A stretch of 64,000 nucleotides of DNA from Dichetophora obliterata (Eukaryota > Arthropoda > Insecta > Diptera > Sciomyzidae), in contig OY986438.1 of NCBI GenBank assembly GCA_963920525.1, positions 72,858,346-72,922,345 on the forward strand, read 5' to 3'. Every line of letters starts with the position of its first letter. The first letter of the stretch is position 1. Both the position numbers and the translations under genes were made by a program. The notes beneath the pieces are model-generated. The model ran no database searches, had not been told where the DNA came from, and saw nothing but the letters and a program-made list of their open reading frames with translations. Shown piece after piece: positions 43,101-52,671 of this stretch.

Positions 43101-46100
43101 ATCAAACAAATTGACTGAAGCCTTAGAAATAAAACATCAATTAATTAAAATCTTAGATTCTGCTGGTATGAAACTTCGAAAATGGTGTGCTAATCACGCA
43201 CAACTACTTCAGGGAATACCAATTGATGATCAGGAAGTAGATCTGGACTTTGATAACGACTCCGACAAAAGCATCAGAACACTCGGGATCACTTGGCTTC
43301 CAAAATCAGATGAGTTTTGTATAAGGACGAATGACTCTTCAAACACAAAAAATACGAAGCGATCTGTAACCTCCGATATAGCACATATTTTTGATCCTCT
43401 CGGATTAATGGCTCCAGTAGTAGTAAAGGCCAAGACTTTTGTGCAAAGGTTGTGGCAACTAAAATTATCTTGGGATGAATCGCTTCCATTAGAAATGGAT
43501 GCCTCTTGGACCAAATTTCGGAAAAACTTAGTAGCGCTCAACGATATAAGGCTTTGTCGACATATTACAAACCACAAGAACGCCGTATCCTTCCAGATAC
43601 ATCTATTCACTGATGCCTCAGAACGCGCATATGGAGCCGCGGTATACATTAGATCCCTAATAAATGATGGCACAATTGCAGTTCATTTGTTATGTTCAAA
43701 ATCACGCGTCGCACCACTAAAAACTCAAACCATTCCACGACTGGAGCTGTGTGCGGCCCTATTAGGGGCGCAACTGGTCTCAAGGGTAAAGCAGGACATG
43801 TCTCTTGAACACTGCACGACTTTCTTGTGGACTGACTCTGAAATCGTTCTACACTGGATAAACTCAGAATCATCGTCGTTCCAGACATTCGTATCTAATC
43901 GCATAAGCAAGATTCAGGAGCTCACCTTAGTAGAACAATGGCGACATGTTAGTTCAAAAAACAACCCTGCAGATTTGTTATCCAGGGGAGTTGACCCAAT
44001 TGATATAAAACGCTGCTCAATGTGGTTTTATGGTCCTCTCTTTCTTCATGCAAAGGAGGATTCATGGCCCAAAGCATTCCGCAAGGAGCTTGCAGTACCA
44101 AACCAAACGGAGCTGAAAAGAAACATAAGTGTTCTTACTACATCAATAAACGAAGATTTAAGCAACATGATTTACAACATAAATCATCGTAACTCTTTTC
44201 CAACGTTGCAAAGAATAGTTGGATACATACTAAGATTCATCAGGCACATACGTCGAAGTGATAGAGCAATTAAGGCCACACTATTAGTCGAAGAACTCAA
44301 TGAAGCGCTAACTGTCATAATAAAAACGGTACAACTTAGCGACTTTAGTGACGAAATACAACAATTGTCAAGAGGACAAGAAGTAAAGAAAACAAGTGCC
44401 CTTCACGGTCTATCAGTTTTTCTCGACAACCAAGGTATCATCAGAGTGGGAGGACGACTTCTTGAATCAAATCTGCAATATGATGCCAAACATCCAATGT
44501 TATTACCTTACAATGATCCAATAACAAAATTAATAATGCAAGACTTGCACATTAAGAACCTCCACTGTGGACCACAAGCACTTCTTGCTCAGATAAGACA
44601 GCGATTCTGGCCCATAAAAGGTAAAATTATGGCCAGATCTATTGTTCAACACTGCATACGCTGCACGCGTGCTCGCCCTCATACATTCAATCAAATAATG
44701 GGCAACCTTCCTCATGACAGAGTGCAACCAGAACGTCCGTTCTTTAACTCGGGTGTTGATTTTTGCGGCCCAATTTGGATACACTACAAAATAAGAGGAA
44801 AACGGCCTTGCAAGGCTTATATCGCCGTATTCTGCTGCTTCAGTACAAAGGCAGTTCATCTGGAAGTTGTGAGTGATCTGTCCACCGAAGCATTCATTGG
44901 CGCACTCAAACGTTTTACTTCACGAAGAGGAAGATGTCAAAATCTGTACTGTGACAACGCCACCAACTTTGTCGGTGCCAAAAACCAACTAGAAGATCTG
45001 AAGAACACCATCCACAATGATCATTCACAAGATGCAATCATTCGGTCATGTACAGACCTGGGTACCACTTTTCATTTTATACCACCAAGGTCGCCACATT
45101 TCGGTGGACTGTGGGAAGCAGCTGTAAAATCTGCGAAACATCTTCTGGTAAGAAGCGTAACAACCATTTCTCTCACTTATGAGGAGCTAGAGACAGTTGT
45201 AATCCAGATTGAAGCAATATTAAATTCTCGACCTCTAACGCCAATGTCATCTGATCCAAATGATCTCGCTGCCTTGACACCAGGACATTTTCTCATAGGC
45301 GAGCCATTAACAGCGATTCCTAGTGGTAAGAAGTGCACAACGAACCCATCAACTCTTGCTCGATGGAAGCTAGTAAATCATATAAAGGACGAGTTTTGGA
45401 GCCGGTGGTCAACTGAATACTTGAACGAGCTCCAGTGTCGCAGTAAGTGGAAGGATCAAGCTGCTAATGTAAAAGACGGAATACTGGTGTTAATAAAAGA
45501 AGACAACATCACTCCGCTGCAGTGGCCAATGGGCCGAATTATCAACACATATACTGGTAATGATGGTCGGGTTCGTGTGGTTGATGTCAAGACAAAAAAC
45601 GGTATCTTTAAGCGCCCTATTCACCGTTTAGCACCACTGTTGATAGAAGAACAAGAAGATAACAGTGGCACAGAGTCAAATAATGGTGTGTCCACAAGAA
45701 AACGAAGGGACGAAATAAAAAAGGATCAACCAAAGAGAACAAAAACAGCACTACAGTACAGTTGTATAACGTTATTGGCAATATTACTAATGTTGCCGAT
45801 AGCATGGTGTGAACCAGTCCAGATCACAAAATTTGACCCAAATGCTGGTATTCATTTTGAACACATCGGATCGAGCAAAATCATCACTAGTGAATGGAAA
45901 CTGGTTGTGTACTATGATCTCAAACCATTGCGTGCTGAAATCCAACTACTAAAAGATGGTACTACGACTATGAACCACATGTGCGATCAAATACAACCCA
46001 CACCAAGATGCGATGAATTGGTCACACAGTTTCAACACACAAATGCGGAGCTGTATCTCGATAAAGGGTTGTTAGCAAGCCATCGTAAAAAAAGAGGTGC

Positions 46101-46986
46101 ACTCAACTTTGTAGGAAATGTTGCTAACTCGCTGTTTGGAGTTTTAGACTCAGAGTATGCCCATCAGATGTCAGAAACAATAACGGCCATCAATGACAAC
46201 GAACAACATCTGACAAGCATGATGAAAAAACAGATTTCGATAATTGATTCAACCATTAACATCATCAAACGTGACCAAACTTCAGCTCAAAGCTCATTCG
46301 AAAGGCTTGAAGGAAGATTGGCAAGCATCAACGATCAAATTCGTCATAATGAACAGGAGGCACAGAAGGAGCAAACATTCCAAACATTCTTATCGTTAGC
46401 CTTTCAATTATCCATTATGACATCAAACGTTCATCGTGTTCAAACAGCACTCATAAATGTCCTTACAAATGTTCATCACGGACAGATCAGTCCTCAGTTA
46501 CTATCACCACAGCAGCTCAACGATGAAATTTTAAAAATCACAGCGCATTTGTCACCAACCATTCAGATCCCAGGTTATCAAGGCGATATACTATCAATAT
46601 ACAAGTTAATGAAGGTTAAGGCGGCGATAACAGAGAACCACGCAATTTTCCAGATAACAGTACCATTAACCAGCTTGGATCAATTTAACTTATATCGGCT
46701 AATACCAATTCCCACAAAGATTAACAACACGATGATGGCAATAAAATTATCTACAACAGTTCTGGCAATAAATGTACCTCGAGATCAATATTTTCCAACC
46801 ACAACAGAAAATTTGCAATCTTGTTTTAGAATGGAAAATGAATTGTATCTTTGTGCCAACAATCAACCCACATACAATAAAGGATCAGAAGTTTGTGCTT
46901 GCGAAGTGAGTTTACTCAACAATGAAACCCGATCCCACTGTAAGTTGGAGCATAGGGAAAATCAAGTATGGACACATGGTCAATGA
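40171..46986 (+). CDS. gag-pol: BEL Gag-Pol polyprotein with in-frame Env-like extension
   Basis: One 2271-residue frame from ATG 40171. Gag with zinc knuckles at about residues 435-500 (CSVCNNDPHPLYKC, CMNCLRSGHMAQEC). Protease DSGSQ at about 563. RT around 840-1010 with FVFTTDIEKMYRQI and YVDD at about 970 (the BEL/Pao form). RNase H with FTDASERAYG at about 1146. Integrase with an HHCC finger (HCIRCTR, ~1494) and D,D,E in GVDFCGP (~1530), CDNATNF (~1595) and GGLWEAAVK (~1647). After about 1850 the frame runs without stop into an env-like part: hydrophobic signal-like segment (~1866-1882), furin-type RKKR (~1972-1975) followed by a hydrophobic glycine-containing stretch, then coiled-coil-like sequence. 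The env frame is lost near 46970. Gag to integrase appears intact. Confidence 0.9.
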   Translation: MSAVEELFELQRLTGGEIQAVIRNFKKDSADRKRTAFYYEDRLQRLDEAWARFEEQDNKLRLLPGLKLDHEYFAQNYYDEIMTLVNTFREEFEKHAAIIKSRSVPEVTPRLANASTDKDAGNSTLVNVSGIIRKQAAAIISLHRICAGLIDNIEDQPSQFYELKINTITRLWRQIETLNANIWEHCESPSSQGYCQDEYNNMEDTVQQVLVQLSINMTAHPPAETPTAQTAMSPFQLPKITIPKFSGDYLEWTQFHDLFSEVIHKQQIPPSQKMWYLKTSIAGEAEKLIRHLALSTENYATAWKLLQDRYNNKRVIVSTIIQKMLNQPGVPNNPSAADIRSLHDTTHEGLLALNNLAIETSSWGPLLLHILLAKLDKQTRLLYEQSLENSRELQEISQYLEFLENRFQSLEAVGNKSSPTKTIAATVTQTQSNKCSVCNNDPHPLYKCKSFLQSNIQDRIKTVQKLKRCMNCLRSGHMAQECRSRHCNTCNKKHNSLLHDKKLSTSVNSSRCNEPQRSLTPAVNTLNQTSLITTSNNGYVLLGTVKIKIASEDGQTIECRAILDSGSQVNLITEKLVKRLKLQKEPNPIWIEGVSRGKKSSQYSVNTKIQSRISNFSITLKAFMVPTIISAQPTRALDMSKWPIPQNIQLADPEFNIPGQIDLLIGAEYFHSLMSIGQIKLADNLPILQKTMFGWLCSGKIGSGYDNFMACGIHSTDDELNNLLTKFWQLDDVLASESNLTAADQKCESSFIQNTQRDKSGRFIVKIPFKDDPSSLGESKQMAMNRFFSLERRLNKFPDMKLSYVKFMREYEALGHMEKIDEEDILSPHYIIPHHCVIKPDSSTTKLRVVFDASAKTSSGVSLNDIMHSGPVVQSDLLSILMRFRSPRFVFTTDIEKMYRQICIHPQDKTLQTIIWRESCSDKLQFYQLKTVTYGTRSAPYLATKCLQTLAKTNKIQYPLGSAALEKEFYVDDGLCGSNKLTEALEIKHQLIKILDSAGMKLRKWCANHAQLLQGIPIDDQEVDLDFDNDSDKSIRTLGITWLPKSDEFCIRTNDSSNTKNTKRSVTSDIAHIFDPLGLMAPVVVKAKTFVQRLWQLKLSWDESLPLEMDASWTKFRKNLVALNDIRLCRHITNHKNAVSFQIHLFTDASERAYGAAVYIRSLINDGTIAVHLLCSKSRVAPLKTQTIPRLELCAALLGAQLVSRVKQDMSLEHCTTFLWTDSEIVLHWINSESSSFQTFVSNRISKIQELTLVEQWRHVSSKNNPADLLSRGVDPIDIKRCSMWFYGPLFLHAKEDSWPKAFRKELAVPNQTELKRNISVLTTSINEDLSNMIYNINHRNSFPTLQRIVGYILRFIRHIRRSDRAIKATLLVEELNEALTVIIKTVQLSDFSDEIQQLSRGQEVKKTSALHGLSVFLDNQGIIRVGGRLLESNLQYDAKHPMLLPYNDPITKLIMQDLHIKNLHCGPQALLAQIRQRFWPIKGKIMARSIVQHCIRCTRARPHTFNQIMGNLPHDRVQPERPFFNSGVDFCGPIWIHYKIRGKRPCKAYIAVFCCFSTKAVHLEVVSDLSTEAFIGALKRFTSRRGRCQNLYCDNATNFVGAKNQLEDLKNTIHNDHSQDAIIRSCTDLGTTFHFIPPRSPHFGGLWEAAVKSAKHLLVRSVTTISLTYEELETVVIQIEAILNSRPLTPMSSDPNDLAALTPGHFLIGEPLTAIPSGKKCTTNPSTLARWKLVNHIKDEFWSRWSTEYLNELQCRSKWKDQAANVKDGILVLIKEDNITPLQWPMGRIINTYTGNDGRVRVVDVKTKNGIFKRPIHRLAPLLIEEQEDNSGTESNNGVSTRKRRDEIKKDQPKRTKTALQYSCITLLAILLMLPIAWCEPVQITKFDPNAGIHFEHIGSSKIITSEWKLVVYYDLKPLRAEIQLLKDGTTTMNHMCDQIQPTPRCDELVTQFQHTNAELYLDKGLLASHRKKRGALNFVGNVANSLFGVLDSEYAHQMSETITAINDNEQHLTSMMKKQISIIDSTINIIKRDQTSAQSSFERLEGRLASINDQIRHNEQEAQKEQTFQTFLSLAFQLSIMTSNVHRVQTALINVLTNVHHGQISPQLLSPQQLNDEILKITAHLSPTIQIPGYQGDILSIYKLMKVKAAITENHAIFQITVPLTSLDQFNLYRLIPIPTKINNTMMAIKLSTTVLAINVPRDQYFPTTTENLQSCFRMENELYLCANNQPTYNKGSEVCACEVSLLNNETRSHCKLEHRENQVWTHGQ

Positions 46987-47572
46987 TAGGAATAAATGGA
47001 TGTTTGCTCTAGCAACGCCAATACAAATTACAACAGTTTGTGACAACCAAGTTTCGCGAATCTCGTTGGACGGGTCAGGATTTATCGAGCTAACGGCAGG
47101 ATGTACATTAAAATATCAACTCCTTACGATAACAAGCAACCCAATACTTTCCTCATCTACAAACATTTCCTATACTGCATTTGGACACATTATCGATGTT
47201 AATTCAACCAAACCAGCATCACTTCCAGTCTTAGAGACCACAGAGATTGAGTATGAACCAGCACTAAAAGAACTGTCAAGGCTGCAAGAAATTTTGGAAG
47301 CACACACAATCATCGATCTTCCTAATAAACTGCAAACTCATCAATATCACAGTTTTGCAGTGAGTTATTCGGGTTTGTTGCTAAGCACAACCGTCATTCT
47401 GGCTATATGCATCTTGTACAAGCGGCAACAGCATAGAGGAGCTTCATCAGAGAATTCTCAAGCAGCACCTACAAATTCTCCAGTGAAAGAACATCCACTG
47501 TCAGAGACCATTTCCAACACCCCGCCACAAGTAGCTCCACGGTGTTATAGAAGTTTCTGCGTGGATGTATAA
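46922..47572 (+). pseudogene. env: C-terminal part of the BEL env-like gene, out of frame
   Basis: The env-like reading leaves the main frame near 46970 and continues in another frame to 47572. This part has cysteines in TVCDNQ and GCTLKY, an extracellular stalk, one membrane span (GLLLSTTVILAICILY, about 47375-47422) and a short basic, Ser/Pro-rich cytoplasmic tail. A single small indel explains the break, so this copy would give a truncated Env without membrane anchor. The fold order (signal, RKKR cleavage, hydrophobic peptide, coiled coil, membrane span) is that of baculovirus-F/errantivirus-type class I fusion proteins. Confidence 0.75.
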
Positions 47573-47603
47573 GGTTACGTCTGAATTGTTGAACACTCGT
47601 TCA

Positions 47604-47616
47604 ACGCGGGGGAGGA
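47604..47616 (+). other. Polypurine tract of BEL element
   Basis: GCGGGGGAGGA ends directly at the 3' LTR; the expected plus-strand primer. Confidence 0.85.
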
Positions 47617-48385
47617 TGTTGCTGCTCAACAGTTATTTTTTTATTTTAAACAACCATTAAAAGTTATTTAGATTCAATATGTTGCTGCTCAACAGTCAAC
47701 AATAAATGCTGGCACCGCAGATCTTACATTCCAAGGCGGCGGACGGAAATTGCACAACAAAGTGTCAAGTTTCTGTCCGCTCACTTTGACAAAATGCATT
47801 ATATCGTTTCGTTGTTAAAAGTGCATCAACAACAAAAGTGTATTGAACTTTTGTTTTTGTTAGTTGAGAAGCGGTATAATGCATTAACGACAAAGTGCAT
47901 TGAACTTTGTTTTTGTTAGTTGAGAAACGGTATAATGCATTAACGACAAAGTATATTGAACTTTGTTCTTGATTATCAATAAATGCATTGATATTTATAT
48001 TGATATTTGTGTGTATTTTGTGGTGCGGGCTATGTCTACTATGGGCCATTTATTGACTGTTGAGCAGCAATTATTATACAAGCAATTATTATACAAGCAT
48101 TATTTACATGTCTTATGTTAGTGTAAGTAAGTTCTTTTCCTTTATAAGAAAAAGAAATATGATAATAAATCTCAGTTGTAAATTAGTTACGGTACAAATA
48201 CGTGTTTTAATCAAACTTAATTTCAGATAATTATTGCCAGTTTAAGTGCTGGCAAAATCATAACCAAAACTTCAATCAGTTCAAGTGCTGATTGAAGCCA
48301 AATCAAGGTTTACAACCTTCAATCAGTTCAAGTGCTGATTGAAGAATTTGTCCCTTGGCCTCTGCAACCAAAAGAGGTTGCAACA
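47617..48385 (+). repeat. 3' LTR of BEL element
   Basis: Same length and nearly the same sequence as the 5' LTR. Directly preceded by the purine tract at 47606-47616. Confidence 0.95.
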
Positions 48386-48770
48386 ATTGGTATATTTTTC
48401 TTTGAAAACATTCAAAAGAGACAAAGCATTAATTTTTCTTAATATAGATATCAAAAATTACGATTGTAATTGGAAAATCTTTTAATTTTTAACTTAGCGG
48501 CAACAAAATATTGGACTCTAAAATTATAGCTAAAAATAAAATTAGAGTTTCTGTAAATCGCTATAAAAAAAGTTTAGAATCGCAGCAATCGCTAAAAATT
48601 TAGCTATGACAGCTTTAATTTTATTCTTCGTTTAAAGCTCGTTCAGTCTCTAAATTTTAAGCATGAAAATAAGTGATGGAGTTTTTCAGAATAGCAATAT
48701 CGCTAAAAACTATTAATTTAGCTTTAGCGGTGGAGATTTAGCTTTAGCGTTTTTCAGAATCCGCCCTCAG

Positions 48771-48895
48771 GAAGAAGAAAAGCGTTTTCTTTTTATCAGC
48801 TATGCATTACTTACGAAGAGAGCCAGGAGTACATGGAAAAGAGGAGATTATTGTTTTCTACAACAAAATCAAAGGCGGAGTAGACGTAATGGACT
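48771..48895 (+). pseudogene. piggyBac-like transposase fragment, right part
   Basis: KKKSVFFLSAMHYLRREPGV, then GKEEIIVFYNKIKGGVDVMD followed by a stop. YNxxKGGVDxxD carries the last catalytic Asp of piggyBac transposases. The pre-insertion join at 36951/48771 gives a continuous frame. Confidence 0.75.
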
Positions 48896-48913
48896 AATAT
48901 CTGGTCCATTATA

Positions 48914-49004
48914 CAACAAGAGGATAATATTTAATGTTTACTGCGCCCGGTATAAAGTTAAATCTTAAAATTCCCAGCAAACATTAAATATTATCCTCTT
49001 GTTG
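48914..49004. repeat. Perfect 26-bp hairpin
   Basis: CAACAAGAGGATAATATTTA... (48914-48939) and its exact reverse complement (48979-49004) enclose a 39-nt loop. It sits between the piggyBac fragment and the next TE fragment. Confidence 0.92.
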
Positions 49005-49229
49005 ACAAGTGTAGCATCATTTCACTCTCATTTGAACTTCTTTCCACCAAACCTTGGACATGTAAGTGATGATAATGGTGAAAGATTTTATCAACAAATA
49101 AAAAATATTGAAAAAAGATGCCAAGGATATTGGAATGAAGAAATGATGGGAGACTACAACTGGTTTCTTATAAGAGAATTTCAGAAGGATAACAACAAGG
49201 AAAAAAGTAAAACTCTACGCCATTTTTAA
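48999..49229 (+). pseudogene. Fragment of a TE-associated protein (FFPxNLGxVSDxxGERF family)
   Basis: The frame has HSHLNFFPPNLGHVSDDNGE, then RFYQQIKNIEKRCQGYWNEE and MMGDYNWFLIRE. The FFPENLG-VSDEHGERFHQDI-MEKRYQG-W-ADY pattern recurs in many arthropod TE-derived predictions. Function unknown to me. The start is non-ATG and the piece is short, so it is a remnant. Confidence 0.5.
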
Positions 49230-50440
49230 AAATAAAGATGATAAAATGCATTTTCGCAATGTTTAGAGGTTTAAAACAAATTTTTTTATTAATGGGTTGC
49301 AAAATTTTTCATTAGAAGCAGATAAAATAAAAAAATTTGCAAAAAAAAAAAAATAAAAATGGGTAATCTCACTTTAAAGTCTGTAACTTTTTACTAGTCC
49401 ATAGATTTTGTTTATTTTAGGCATAAAAATTTTGCAAAAGTTTATGCTGTACAAAAAAAATAAAAATGTTGTGGTCAGTTGCCAAATTATTTACTTTTCA
49501 GGTGCTTAAATGAGTTTTCGACCAGATTTCCATGAAAAATTTTTTTTAAAATATTAATTCATATCTCCATAAATATTCTTTAGATGAGATCAATATGTAT
49601 CAAAAAGTTATTGCGAATTTAATTGTCTCTTATAAAAATGTAATTTTGGTCAACGCGGTCGGTCCAAACAGAATTTATTACGAATAAGGACAAGTCACCT
49701 TTTTCGAAAAAAACAAACAAATTCTTTGATCGATATCTCAGAAATCTATCCATAGATAATTTTTTATTTTAGATCTAGGGACCATACCGTATATGAATTT
49801 TATAAAGAAGTCTTGGTCACAGAGATTTTTTGGATTTTGTAAACTAGTGTTATTAATAAAAAAAAAATAAAGTAATAAAAAATATCACATTTTAGATATC
49901 TCCATTTTAAGCTTTTGGACTTTGAATTCATTATCTCCATCTTGAGATCTTTTAAGTCTTCTTAAATTCAAGGCAGCGACTCATGAATTGCAAATCACAC
50001 CTTCTGCCATCCTGCAGCATTCCTAATTGGAGAGCACAAACTATTAAGCTTTGAGGCCAGCAAATTCCATTTACCATCAAAACTTGGTTTATTAATGCAG
50101 CAATTTTCTGCTAACTTTAAGCCCTTGGCTATGGATGGGTTTTTGGTCACGAATGTGACCATTTCTTCAAATTGCCTCCTGGTGGCTAATTTTAAGCTAA
50201 AAGGAAGGAGTTAAAAACAAATTTCCATTAATAAATTACAAAAAAGGTTAATTTACCTTTTTTTTGCCTCTATCTCACTTCACAAATTACGGCACCTAAT
50301 TTTGTCACTTGAATGCGACACAGGACGGCTTGCAATAACAACTAAAATATGACGAAAAAATTATTTGGCTGTGTTTAGTTACGCATGTGACGTAGATCGC
50401 TGTTCAGTGACTACTAGAATATGGCTTAGAGTCTCAGTGA
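49230..50440. other. Spacer without recognised gene
   Basis: AT-rich. Repeated phrases such as ATATCTCCAT, TTTTGCAAAAG and GGTCACAGAGA suggest old TE sequence, but no terminus or frame was recognised. Confidence 0.3.
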
Positions 50441-50449
50441 CTTATGTCA

Positions 50450-50594
50450 CCTCACTCCGCCAACTGGAATAGAAGCCTATCTTTCCTATCGAGTACAGAA
50501 AGTTAAGATCGGTGAAAATTTTTCAAATCTTTCGTTTGTTTGCAGTGGGGTTCCCCGAGGATCGGTACTAGGTCCTTTTTTATTCTCCATTTTT
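50450..50594 (+). pseudogene. Non-LTR family A, copy A2, RT core fragment
   Basis: The frame gives GIEAYLSYRVQKVKIGENFS, then SGVPRGSVLGPFLFSIF, the RT palm motif. It stops in a T run at about 50594 and resumes at about 53436 with NDIFSAFASIHPCML. Confidence 0.75.
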
Positions 50595-50679
50595 TACCCG
50601 ACTACGACGAAGCAAAAGGAGAGGTATATGTGGTTGACCGGCATGTATGTATGTATGTTCATCTGTTCTACTTTCTCAA

Positions 50680-51600
50680 AGTAGTTTAGAATCTTATCAT
50701 AATTTAACAAATGAGGTATCGTTGGAAGCGTTTTGATAGTCTTCTGGTTAATGGCTATGTGATGTCACATTTAATTTAATATAGAGCCCTCTAGCGGACA
50801 TAGTCATGAGCAAAAAATTTTTAGTGACATAAGCAAATGGTATCGTTAGAAGCGTTTTGATTGCCCAAAGAAGAAGTTATGTGACGTCACATAAAGTTTA
50901 ATATAGCGCCCTCTAGAAGATAAAAAGTCAACTAAACCCATAGCTTCTAAACTACCCTAACTTCTAAACTACTAATCATAATTTGACAAATGAGGTATCG
51001 TTGGAAGCTTTTTCACCGTGCGCTGGTTATATGACGTCACATAAAATTGAATATAGCGCCCACTAGAGGACAGAAAGTAAAATAAGCCATAACTTCTAAA
51101 CTACTTATCGTTGAAAGCGTTTTGATCTTCCGGTGACTAAGGACCATGTGACGTCACATAAAATTTAATATGGCGCCCTCTGGAGGATAGTAAGTCAACT
51201 AAACACCAACTTCTAAACTACTTATCAGAATTTAATAAATAAGGTATCGTTGGAAGCGTTTTGATCGTCTGCCAGTTATGACGTCACATTCAGTACAATA
51301 TGGCGCCCTCTAGAGGAAAGAAAGTCAACTAAACCCCTAACTTCTAAACTGCTTATCAGAATTTAACAAATGAGGTATCGTTGGAAACGTTTTGATCGTC
51401 TGCTGGTTATGGGTTATGTAACGTGACATACAATTTAATATTGCGTCCTCTAGAGGACATAAAGTCAACTAAACCACTTACTTCTAAACTACTTATCATA
51501 ATTTGATAAATCAGGTATAGTTGGAAGCGTTTTCTTTTAATCCGCTTATTATAGGCTTTGTGACGTCACATTTTATTAAATGCGGCGCCTTCTATAGGAC
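50680..51600 (+). repeat. ~120-bp satellite with a TGACGTCA in most units
   Basis: Seven to eight units: AACTTCTAAACTACTTATCA, AATTT-ACAAATGAGGTATCG, TTGGAAGCGTTTTGATCGTC, GGTTAT, then GTGACGTCACAT, then AATATGGCGCCCTCTAGAGG. The palindrome TGACGTCA is intact in about six units; a few are mutated (for example GTAACGTGACAT at 51417). Confidence 0.88.
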
Positions 51601-51620
51601 ATAAAGACATGCACTAAAAA

Positions 51621-52671
51621 TAATTTTTTTTTTTGATTCGCCCGGAGGTATGAATCTTCCAAAGGTACGTATACCCGACCTATACGCATGCACGATTTAC
51701 ACTCTAGAACCTGCCCGGATCAGACCGGGACAGACAGAATGCACCTACGTACTAAACATACCCGCTATTGGCAATTAGGATTTTCCACTAAGCACATTAA
51801 TTGGCTTTTCAGCGGAATTTAAAAATTTTATATGTAACAAACGCGTATTTAAGTATATTAATAAGCAACATCGAATTAAATAATAGTAATTATCAATTTA
51901 AGGTACCCGAAAAACAATCCTGATTTCAAAAACAATCCAAAATACTAAACTCATTTTAACTGGTTTGCGACCATTGTCCAACCCAAGGACCTACGTAAAA
52001 ATGAGATAAATCTCATATCCGCAAAATCAAAATCCCAATTAGTTGGATATGCATTTGGACCAACGCAGGCATAAACTTGTGTGGAAAAGAGATATACTCT
52101 GGCACTCCAATCCAGGTGATAGTGTGAGTTCAGTCTAATTTCAAATCAGGAAACCACGTGAGCACGTAAATCCCAATTCGATTTAAAATTAAAATATTGA
52201 ATAATTAAAAAGTAAGTTTTAAAAACGATTCATATTTGATGGTGCTTACTTTATAAAACATAATATCGAGACAAAAAGGAGAAACAGAACAATGTCAATT
52301 ACCAATATTACATTGTTATAAAACTGCGTTAGGTATAATAGGATGAAGTTAAATTGATTTAATTATTTAAATGTAATATAATTTTCCGTTTTAAGACGTC
52401 TACCGAATCAGAAAAATTAATCATGTTGAAGTTATCATTAAAATCACTGCACATACATCGTGAAGGTTCATGAAGAGCGTAATTAGAACTGCACTGACTC
52501 AACTTGAAAAACAGAAAATGTCTCTCCTTGGTATGTTAAAATTTAGAGCTGAGATGAGATATAACATAATAAACATCTTTGTTTATAAATTTATTATAAA
52601 ATAATTAATTAGAAGTTAATACTTTCGATTATATAAAAATTGTATCCCCAAAATAATTTAAATTAAAAATA
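51621..52671. other. Non-coding interior of the composite insertion
   Basis: Starts with CGCCCGGAGGTATGAATC and a mixed-composition block to about 51780, then becomes AT-rich. No gene recognised. Confidence 0.35.

Larger units (their letters stand above)
39137..48385 (+). mobile_element. Complete BEL/Pao LTR retrotransposon with env-like region
   Basis: 9249 bp, with 769-bp LTRs (39137-39905 and 47617-48385) starting TGTTGCTGCTC and ending GGTTGCAACA. A 5-bp target duplication ATTGG lies at 39132-39136 and 48386-48390. A primer site follows the 5' LTR and a purine tract precedes the 3' LTR. The LTRs differ by one base that I could see (C at about 39747 versus A at about 48227), pointing to a recent insertion. 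Confidence 0.95.
36955..48767. mobile_element. Unclassified DNA transposon with AGG-CGGATTCTG ends, holding a BEL element
   Basis: Left end AGGCCGGATTCTGAAAATCG and right end (reverse complement) AGGGCGGATTCTGAAAAACG continue into inverted CTAAAGCTAAATCTC. A 3-bp CAG lies on each side (36952-36954, 48768-48770). Without the BEL insertion it is about 2.56 kb. Subterminal regions are full of GCTAAA/TTTAGC words. No transposase was found inside, so it is non-autonomous; the superfamily is unknown. Confidence 0.72.
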
